Positions 21,811 to 30,020 of a stretch of DNA of 64,000 nt are shown here, in pieces. Under the pieces are notes generated by a model. That model had not been told where the DNA came from. It saw only the letters and a program-made list of their open reading frames with translations, and ran no database searches. The stretch covers positions 12,293,501 to 12,357,500 of the forward strand of contig OU015654.1 in NCBI GenBank assembly GCA_907165275.2, written 5' to 3'. The position numbers and the translations under genes are program-made. Position 1 is the first letter of the stretch. Every line of letters starts with the position of its first letter. Source of the stretch: Zygaena filipendulae. Its lineage: Eukaryota > Arthropoda > Insecta > Lepidoptera > Zygaenidae.

Positions 21811-23286
21811 TTAATTCTTCACTTGGAATTTTGAAGTTTTGTAATCGAATGGTTTCTTTTTTTCTGAATTGAATCCATTCATATCATTTGAAGATTCCCG
21901 AGTATTCAATTTAGATCCCTTCTTTTTACCACCGAAACCAAACTTTTTGTCTTTGCCTTGCCTTCTTTTCGACAACTGGTTCTGACCTCCCTTTCCTTTG
22001 TTATTCTTTTCTTTGTTATCATCCAAGAAATCTAAATCGGATGACTTTCCTTTTCTTACTCTTTTAAGTTTTTCCAAAATTTGTTTTTTCTCTGCGGCTT
22101 GTTTGATTTTTGTATCAATCTGGGAATAAAACGTAAAAACATAGTTTTAATAATTACACATATTAGGATAAAAATAATATATTAGCTGGAAAAATAAGAT
22201 TAAAAAATTACCTGAACTTTCTTCCCAATCTTTTTAAGTTCTCTAAGTTGTCTCACTTTCTCTGTGGCGGCCTGGCGCGCCTGCTTAGCCATTAACGTCT
22301 GCCGTACCTTCTGCATGTGCTCATCGGTTTTAGCCATCTCAGCAAAGTAATCATCCGGCCTGGTAACAATCCAAACCATATTTTATAGTACACTTTAATA
22401 TTGCTATATCAGAAAATTCAATTAGGTAGACATAACACATCTACCAATTACACATCTATGAATTACAATGGCATGACTATTGGGTATTTTATATCATCAT
22501 AGAATGATCTTGAATGACATGTATACATAGATATTTGGATAAATATTTATAATTTCTGTTCCTCTATAGAGGACATGGACTAAAAATACAATAACAAACT
22601 ATTCCAAGCTGACTAAATACTTTAACTTTGTTGTTACCAAGTTTTATTTCATATTGAGCATATCTTACCGCTTTGTAGGTATCTTGAGTTCCTTCAATTT
22701 CTTAATGCCTTCTACTACAGCAGCTTGGGCTTGACGGTGAATCAGGTTTTCACGTTTGAATTCATTTAGGACAGGGTCTTCAGATGGATCATAATTTTTA
22801 TGCCCTTTGCTGTTTTCTTTCATATTTCTGAAACATGTTTCAAGTTAACATTTTAAATAAATAACAATAACAATGCTTCGAATGTTACATTTCTTAGCGG
22901 AGTATATAAATACAAAATCTCACTTTCTTCGCTGTGCAGTGTCTTGAAGCTGTAGTACTATTTCTGGCGCCATCGGTGCCACAGTAGTGACCAGATCTAA
23001 AGTTTCTACCCATGGTAAATCTAGCTTTATTTCTTTATGTTTGTTTTTCAAATCCGCTACATTGTTAATGCATGTTTTTTCTTCTTTTTCAATTACTTTG
23101 ATTACTCCCGGTTTGATTGCACCTTTGGCGTAGGCTTCTTGTAACTGTAAATATAGTTTTTTTATAACACGATAAAGAAAAAAGACATTTGAAACTACAG
23201 GTATTTTTTTAAGTAAACATTTAAGTACCTACCTCTTCATCTGAATCCGATTCAGTCTCACTGTTATTTATCATAAAGTCATTCAT
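21811..23286 (-). CDS. Ebp2: EBP2 copy A, unit 1, C-terminally truncated by nonsense
   Basis: EBP2 (EBNA1BP2) is a nucleolar factor for 27S pre-rRNA processing and 60S assembly. Exons on the minus strand: 23233-23286, 22924-23144, 22669-22827, 22212-22359, and 21811-22119 with stop. Junctions are GT-AG and in frame. The family core RPDDYFAEMAK lies at residues 145-155, after an acidic N terminus (SETESDSDEE) and ahead of a lysine/glycine-rich tail. A single base makes AAA into TAA after FQVKN. The product is 296 residues instead of 313 and lacks the RPGKSRR end kept by units 2-4. The gene is convergent with SRP72. The basic tail, typical for nucleolar location, is mostly retained, so function may survive. 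Confidence 0.88.
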
Positions 23287-23757
23287 TTTATTAGACTAAA
23301 GTCAATTTTTTTGTATGACAAAGGCAAGCAAGACGCAAGCTTAAACGTGAACCATCTACAAAATCAATAATTACAAAACAAATTTTTAACCTTTAAATCT
23401 AACCTTGTCTAAGATTATAATCACAATAGTATTTATAACCTCAAAACTCAAAAGCAGACTTAGCACGCTGTCGCAACTTCATACTTCAGAAAAAATGTAT
23501 GGAATTATGGATTGTGACATTGTGACCGTGTTATGATGTTGAAATGGTGGCGTTCGGTCTTCTCGCTCTATAGTCTATGGCAATGTCAGTCGCTGGTCGC
23601 TGTCAAGCGTAATTTTGGCGCCTGGTTCATGTTTATAGTCGTGTATACTTTCGACCCTGTAAATATTTGCAACTAATTTTGCCACACCTTATAAATACAT
23701 ATATCAACCGGGTTCATAGCCCATCTATACCAGTGACCGTAACTCTGCTCGCGACAG

Positions 23758-23893
23758 TGACATGAGCAAGCAGCTGCCGACCGCCGCCGCCGCCGCCACC
23801 ACCACCAAGAGCCCGCGCGTCGAGAGCAAGCCGGAGGGCGCGTGGCAGCGCAAGCAGCAGCAGAAGAAGAAGGGCAAGGGCCGCAAGTGGTAG
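23758..23893 (+). pseudogene. SRP72 last-exon copy A, unit 1
   Basis: Duplicate of SRP72 exon 13 with flanking intron from about 23630. The acceptor GCGACAG, the frame (DMSKQLPTAAAAATTTKSPR to KGKGRKW) and the TAG stop are all intact. No upstream SRP72 exons accompany it. It could act as an alternative terminal exon for SRP72 or be a passive remnant. Similarity to the SRP72 3' flank ends at a T-run near 23983. Confidence 0.85.
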
Positions 23894-24080
23894 CCGCAGG
23901 GCCGACCGACAGACCCGCCCGGATATTAATAATACACATTTTATAACCGACACATTTTGTTTTGTTTTATTACTGCTGAATTTTTTTTTTTTTTGTTAAG
24001 GCGTCGCGCGGTTTACGCATTTTGCCAGTTTCAAGGTAGGGAAACGATGATAAACATGAAAAGGATGCGGATTCGGAATT

Positions 24081-24473
24081 TTGGATAGGATCAGGAGACT
24101 GTGGGTTATTTTGGTTTACATAGGTAATCATAAATATTATTATTATATATACAGAATAGATTATATCTTAATGTCGTTGGAAATTAGGAAAGATACGATA
24201 CTTTTAAATATTAATAAATCATTTGAAGAGAGCAGGGAAATAATAGATGTAGGAAAAGGAACATCGAGGGAAAGGAGATCATTAAGGAATACGGACCGGT
24301 CGTATAGTGGGCATGAAAAGAAAATGTGGTTAAAAATTAGTCATGATCTGCTGTCTTTGCCCATGGTCGACATGCGTAAGGAGTGGCATAATTCTGGGAT
24401 CAACAACCGTGAACTAAAAGGTAGATATTACTCTTTATTGCAGACGTCTATACCAGCAAAGCCTTTGTTTTAA
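24081..24473 (+). CDS. Unidentified 130-codon ORF, unit 1
   Basis: An open frame with modest charge and no domain I can name. It contains SYSGHEKKMWLKISHDLLSL and ends GRYYSLLQTSIPAKPLF. It sits in the 2.46-kb foreign segment (about 23,977-26,456) separating SRP72 exon copy A from EBP2 copy B. The preceding T-run and lack of introns suggest a retroelement fragment, but I could not confirm this. No start-site support beyond the first ATG. Confidence 0.35.
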   Translation: MDRIRRLWVILVYIGNHKYYYYIYRIDYILMSLEIRKDTILLNINKSFEESREIIDVGKGTSRERRSLRNTDRSYSGHEKKMWLKISHDLLSLPMVDMRKEWHNSGINNRELKGRYYSLLQTSIPAKPLF

Positions 24474-24767
24474 AATACTTTTATTAGAAAGTCTCACATG
24501 TCGTTGCATGCCGCCATAGCTCGAATGCCAGCTCTGTGTTGTCTCTTATTTAAAAAGTGACTGACAGAGAACTGCTATTCAGCCAATGCCAACACGTTAT
24601 CTTTAACAAAAAAATTAAAGTAAATCATCATAATCATGAATATCGGTTTAGCCAATAGTTCAATTAAATTAACAATAATTATGTTAAAAACTTATAAACT
24701 TATTTGGATTAAAATTTGAATCCACAATCATTAATATAGTCACTTATAAACCATAATACGTCATTTA

Positions 24768-25090
24768 CACGCGGCGAGCCCCGAGCGACTGTTTACATTC
24801 GCGCTTCGTCGCTCGCCGCGTGGTTCGCCTCGTCGCTCGTGCCGCTCGCGTCCCCCGGAGCGGCTTTTTTGTCACGAGTCAAAGGGACGAAAAAGGAGCA
24901 AGAGGCGCGGGGCGAGGGACGAGGCGCGAGTGTGAACAGACGCTAGGGGCTCGCCGCGTGGTTCGCCTCGTCACTCGCACCGCTCGCTTCCGGAGCGGTT
25001 TTTTGGTCACGAGTCAAAGGACCTCGCGTCAAAGCGAGCGTGGTGTTTACACTCGCGTTCTCGCTTCAGTCGGGTTTCAACTTTGGGCCG
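24768..25090. repeat. GC-rich CG/CTCG repeat block, unit 1
   Basis: An island in AT-rich DNA. CGCGGCGAG at about 24771 pairs with CTCGCCGCG at about 24812 as a hairpin, and the block CTCGCCGCGTGGTTCGCCTC recurs at about 24950. GTTTACA(C/T)TCGCG occurs near both ends. It is probably a foldback or MITE-type repeat; the 96-codon frame through it looks like repeat sequence, not a gene. Equivalents are listed for the other units. Confidence 0.6.
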
Positions 25091-25261
25091 CGATGGTTGT
25101 GTGCTTTTAAACTGCATAATTGGATTGGTTGTAACTTGCAACAAGAAACGTTTTGGTTTCTAGAATTATTTTAAAAGAAACCGATAATTTGGGATCCCAA
25201 ACATAGATTCCACAAAAATAACCAAAAAGTAAACGTTATATGGACTAGATTTTATTAAGAA

Positions 25262-25808
25262 ACTAGCTGTGCCCCGCGGTTTCACCCGCGTGAAAAGTTT
25301 TTATGTAACAATTTTTTTTTCTTGACATCCGATTTGAATGAAACAAAGCCTATATGTAGATCCAGGCTAAGCTTAATCTACCTGCGAAAACCGCATGACA
25401 ATCCGTTCAGTAGATTCAGAGATTATCGCGAACTGAGAGACAGACAGTCAGAATATATTTTTTAAAACCCCTTTTTTTATAGTTGGTTACTCTTCGTTTA
25501 TCGTCCCCTGTCAATTTTTGTTAAAAATATTCAATGTACAGAATCGCGGATTCTACTCTTTTATTATATTAGTACTAGCTGTGCCCCGCGGTTTCACCCG
25601 CGCGAAAAGTTTCTATACAACAACTTCTTTTTATACAACAACTTCTTTTCCCGACATCCGATTTCAATGAAACAAAGCCTATGTAACTCCAGGTTAAGCT
25701 TAATCCTAAACCGCATGACAATCCGTTCAGTAGATTCGGAGATTATCGTGAACAGACAGAAAGACAGAAAAGATTTTTAAAAACACTTTTTTTGTGCTTG
25801 GTTACTCT
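25262..25808 (-). repeat. Two tandem CCGCGG dispersed repeats, unit 1
   Basis: Copies start at 25262 and 25574, each with ACTAGCTGTGCCCCGCGG. Both carry ACATCCGATTT, AATGAAACAAAGCCTAT and CCGCATGACAATCCGTTCAG. The first ends in TTTTATTATATTAGT; the second runs into the poly-C and CA/CG tract. Confidence 0.75.
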
Positions 25809-25844
25809 TCCCCCCCCCCCCCCCGTCCGTCCGCTCCGTTACGT

Positions 25845-25952
25845 CACACACACACACACACACACAGATACACAAACACGCACAGACACACACTCACACA
25901 CACGCACAGACACACACACACACACGCAAACACACGCACACACGCAAACACA

Positions 25953-25983
<31 letters not shown>

Positions 25984-26200
25984 GCACGCACAGACACACA
26001 CGCACGCACAGACACACACTCACACACACACACGCACACACACGCGCGCGCGCGCGCGCGCACAGACACACACGCACGCGCACGCACAGATACACAAACA
26101 CGCACAGACACACACTCACACACACGCACAGACACACACACACACACGCAAACACACGCACACACGCAAACACACACACACACACGCACACACGCACGCA

Positions 26201-26261
<61 letters not shown>

Positions 26262-26264
26262 ACG
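25845..26264. repeat. Alternating CA/CG microsatellite, unit 1
   Basis: About 420 bp of nearly pure purine-pyrimidine alternation (CA, CG, with single GA, TA and CT breaks), preceded by a run of 15 C at 25810-25824. A 222-bp inner duplication is visible: the GATACACAAACACGCACAGA block occurs at about 25867 and 26089. A GCAC tract lies near the right end. All six-frame ORFs here are repeat artefacts. Confidence 0.97.
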
Positions 26265-26493
26265 CTAAACTTAAAATTTTGTAAAACTAATTGTAACGTA
26301 TATCTTGTTTTATATTCGTTTTTATTAACGATATGGAAGAGCTGGATATCCTGACACAAGTATATATTTATACTTAAAAGGATGTCCAACGAACCATATA
26401 TGCAAAAAAAACTTTTGGTTAAGAAATAAACAATTTTTAATTTTAATTTAATTTTTTAATCCAAGAAATCTAAATCAGATGATTTTCTTGTTC

Positions 26494-27732
26494 TTAATCT
26501 TTTAAGTTTTTCCAAAATTTTAATTTTAATTTTTTCCCAGCGGCTTGTTTTATTTTGTTATCAATCTGGGAATAAAACGTAAAAACATAGTTTTAATAAT
26601 TATACATATTACGATACAAATAATATATTAGCTGGAAAAATAAGATAAAAAAATTACCTGAACTTTCTTCCCAATCTTTTTAACTTCTCGAAGTTGTCTC
26701 ACTTTCTCTGTGGCGGCCTGGCGCGCCTGCTTAGCCATTAACGTCTGCCGTACCTTCTGCATGTGCTCATCGATTTTAGCCATCTCAGCAAAGTAATCAT
26801 CCGGCCTGGTAACAATCCAAACCATATTTTATAGTACACTTTAATATTGCTATATCAGAAAATTCAATTAGGTAGACATAACACATCTACCAATTACACA
26901 TCTATGAATTACAATGGCATGACTATTGGGTATTTTATATCATCATAGAATGATCTTGAATGACATGTATACATAGATATTTGGATAAATATTTATAATT
27001 TCTGTTCCTCTATAGAGGACATGGACTAAAAATACAATAACAAACTATTCCAAGCTGACTAAATACTTTAACTTTGTCGTTACCAAGTTTTATTTCATAT
27101 TGAGCATATCTTACCGCTTTGTAGGTATCTTGAGTTCCTTCAATTTCTTAATGCTTTCTACTACAGCAGCTTGGGCTTGACGGTGAATCAGGTTTTCACG
27201 TTTGAATTCATTTAGGACAGGGTCTTCAGATGGATCATAATTTTTATGCCCTTTGCTGTTTTCTTTCATATTTCTGAAACATGTTTCAAGTTAACATTTT
27301 AAATAAATAACAATAACAATGCTTCGAATGTTACATTTCTTAGCGGAGTATATAAATACAAAATCTCACTTTCTTCGCTGTGCAGTGTCTTGAAGCTGTA
27401 GTACTATTTCTGGCGCCATCGGTGCCACAGTAGTGACCAGATCTAAAGTTTCTACCCATGGTAAATCTAGCTTTATTTCTTTATGTTTGTTTTTCAAATC
27501 CGCTACATTGTTAATGCATGTTTTTTCTTCTTTTTCAATTACTTTGATTACTCCCGGTTTGATTGCACCTTTGGCGTAGGCTTCTTGTAACTGTAAATAT
27601 AGTTTTTTTATAACACGATAAAGAAAAAAGACATTTGAAACTACAGGTATTTTTTTAAGTAAACATTTAAGTACCTACCTCTTCATCTGAATCCGATTCA
27701 GTGTCACTGTTATTTATCATAAAGTCATTCAT
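26494..27732 (-). pseudogene. EBP2 copy B, unit 1, frameshifted and 3'-truncated
   Basis: Exons 27679-27732, 27370-27590, 27115-27273 and 26658-26805 are open and well spliced. Exon 5 starts normally at 26565 (IDNKIKQAAGKK), but a net 8-bp insertion in an A/T-rich stretch shifts the frame to a stop at 26494-26496. Similarity to EBP2 ends altogether at about 26460, so the basic C terminus is gone. Predicted product 217 residues. Coding changes against copy A include E11D, T-to-I in the AEMAKTDEH motif, L-to-V in RQLREL, and a unit-1-only G-to-S in VVEGIKK. A SINE-like insert and 33 extra bases lie upstream of the start. Confidence 0.85.
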
Positions 27733-27999
27733 TTTATTAGACTAAAGTCAATTTTTTTGTATGACAAAGGCAAGCAAGACGCAAGCTTAAACGTGAACCA
27801 TCTACAAAATCAATAATTACAAAACAAATTTTTAACCTTTAAATCTAACCTTGTCTAAGATTATAATCACAATAGTATTTACTATTTATAACCTCAAAAC
27901 TCAAAAGCAGACTTAGCACGCTGTCGCAAAGTATGTTCTCTTACTCGTCGTCGTCTGTGCAACTTCATACTTCAGAAAAAATGTATGGATTGTGACATT

Positions 28000-28095
28000 G
28001 TGACCGTTGTTGTTGTTGTTTTTACTATTCGCTCCGGAGAGCAGGCAAAGGAGCTAAGCCATACAGCCTTGTCTTTTCTTTTTTTTTTATGTTAT
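28000..28095. mobile_element. SINE-like insert upstream of EBP2 copy B, unit 1
   Basis: Relative to the copy A upstream region, copy B gains about 90 bp after GTGACCG. The gain holds a GTT run, GCTCCGGAGAGCAGGCAAAG, then GAGCTAAGCCATACAGCC and a T-run. The AGCAGGCAAAG...CCATACAG motif resembles the repeats at 16556 and 18085. Equivalents lie at about 39960-40055, 51920-52016 and 63871-63967. Confidence 0.6.
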
Positions 28096-28318
28096 GACGT
28101 TGAAATGGTGGCGTTCGGTCTTCTCGCTCTATAGTCTATGGCAATGTCAGTCGCTGGTCGCTGTCAAGCGTAATTTTGGCGCCTGGTTCATGTTTATAGT
28201 CGTGTATACTTTCGACCCTGTAAATATTTGCAACTAATTTTGCCACACCTTATAAATACATATATCAACCGGGTTCATAGCCCATCTATACCAGTGACCG
28301 TAACTCTGCTCGCGACAG

Positions 28319-28451
28319 TGACATGAGCAAGCAGCTGCCGACCGCCGCCGCCGCCGCCGCCACCAAGAGCCCGCGCGTCGAGAGCAAGCCGGAGGGCGCG
28401 TGGCAGCGCAAGCAGCAGCAGAAGAAGAAGGGCAAGGGCCGCAAGTGGTAG
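28319..28451 (+). pseudogene. SRP72 last-exon copy B, unit 1
   Basis: A second duplicate of SRP72 exon 13, with acceptor, frame and stop intact. The alanine/threonine run differs (one fewer codon overall, AAAAAATK in place of AAAAATTTK). Unlike copy A it keeps the native 3' flank as far as the MITE. Confidence 0.85.
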
Positions 28452-28567
28452 CCGCCGGGCCGACCGACAGACCCGCCCGGATATTAATAATACACATTTT
28501 ATAATCGACATGTTTTGTTTTGTTTTATTACTGCTGAATATTGCAATCCGAACTAATCCTACTAATA

Positions 28568-28584
28568 CACTTCGCATCAAAAAA
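28568..28584. mobile_element. Left terminus of split MITE, unit 1
   Basis: CACTTCGCATC plus an A-run, equal to 19421-19437. The MITE resumes at about 29832-30020, after the hairpin element, and its last 27 bp lie at 32702-32728, after the TAGTACGG element. Confidence 0.8.
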
Positions 28585-29832
28585 TTAAAACCGACTTCCA
28601 AAAACACAAAACTAAAAAAGCTTAAAAATAAAAAGTTAAAAATAACAAAATACAGATTTAATCCAAAAGACAAAAACACACGTAATATTATTATTGATTT
28701 GTGCTACCACTGATCGGTTTGAATTCGGTGACAAGCCCGCTGGTGTAAGCCCACTTGGGTTATTCTGCTCACGAAGAGCTGGTGGCGGGAGTCGACTTAG
28801 ATCTTCTCCTTCCATATTTGGCTTGTCACCGACTTCATACCGATCAGTGGTAGCACAAATCAATAATAATATTACGTGTGTTTTTGTCTTTTGGATTAAA
28901 TCTGTATTTTGTTATTTTTAACTTTTTATTTTTAAGCTTTTTTAGTTTTGTGTTTTTGGAAGTCGGTTTTAATTTTTTGTTAAAATTTTGTTTATTTTTC
29001 GCTTTTAAGTGACAGTTCGTAATTACTCTAAGTTACAATAGCCTAATGTCAACTGCTCATCGCCTTTTACAAAATATTGCTTTTCCCGACGCAGGGACGT
29101 TAATTATTGAGGAGTTCTCCTAGTACATCACCAACAGTTCCACTTCACCATATACATTGTGACGAGCATAAATTGTTTAGAAACCATATTCAAGTTAACG
29201 ATTCGGAACCCGTGAAATAACTATTATTGAGTAGTTCCCATAACCATCTGTAGTCTTCATCATCAGTTCCACTTCTTCAAATTTTGCTTTCCGAAAGCAA
29301 ATAAACGTTTTACTATAAAAAATACAAAAATCGCTATAGGTGTGCCTATAATTTTTGAAGAGTTCCTTCGATTACTCCAAGATCCCATCACCAGATCTCG
29401 ACTTGGTGACAATGGAATCAATTTGGGAGTATCCCCTTCCAAACAAAAAAACAATTTTTGAAATCGCTCCAATCGGAACCCGTGAAATACGTATTATTGT
29501 TGAGTAGTTCCGATGACCATCTGTGGTCTTCATCATCAGTTCCATTTCTTCAAATTTTGCTTTCCAAAAGCAAATGAACGATTTATTACAAAAAGTACCC
29601 AAATCCTATAATTTTTGAAGAGTTCCCTCGATTTCTCCAAGATCCCATCATCAGATCCCGACTTGGTGGCAATGGGACCTAATTGGGAGTGAACCCTTTC
29701 AAACAAAAAAGAATTTTCCAAATCGGTCCAACCGTCTTCGAGTAATCGGTGAACATACATAAAAAAAAAAAAAAAAAAAAACATACATACAATCGAACAT
29801 AGAACCTCCTCCTTTTTGGAAGTCGGTTAAAA
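28585..29832. mobile_element. Hairpin element (AACCGACTTCC/GGAAGTCGGTT ends), unit 1
   Basis: About 1.25 kb inserted in the A-run of the MITE, so the target duplication cannot be read. The left part is a long foldback: arms 28587-28737 and 28820-28970 (151 bp each, nearly perfect) around an 82-bp spacer. The right part holds two diverged copies of a block of about 240 bp (GTTCCACTTCTTCAAATTTT, then CTTTCC and AGCAAATGAACG), a long A-run and the GGAAGTCGGTT end. No coding capacity; the ORFs on both strands arise from the inverted arms. A family related to 7728-9030. Confidence 0.8.
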
Positions 29833-30020
29833 ATCGAAACACTTCCGTTTTTATTATTTCTGTCCTAATTTAACACAAAAGAGTTTTCATTCCAAGTCAA
29901 ATTAATTTGAATTTAGAACATTAACATTAGGATTTGAAAACCTCATATTTCTCCCTAATAAACGACACATGACAAATATACACATTTTTCTGATAATCCT
30001 TACAAATCATAAACTTGCAA

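Noticed and set aside
25792..26389. Long ORFs on both strands (poly His-Thr or Val-Cys proteins)
   Set aside because: They are translations of the CA/CG microsatellite in all frames; the same applies in units 2-4.
28636..28921. Near-identical 75-codon ORFs on opposite strands
   Set aside because: They come from the inverted-repeat arms of the hairpin element, not from two genes.
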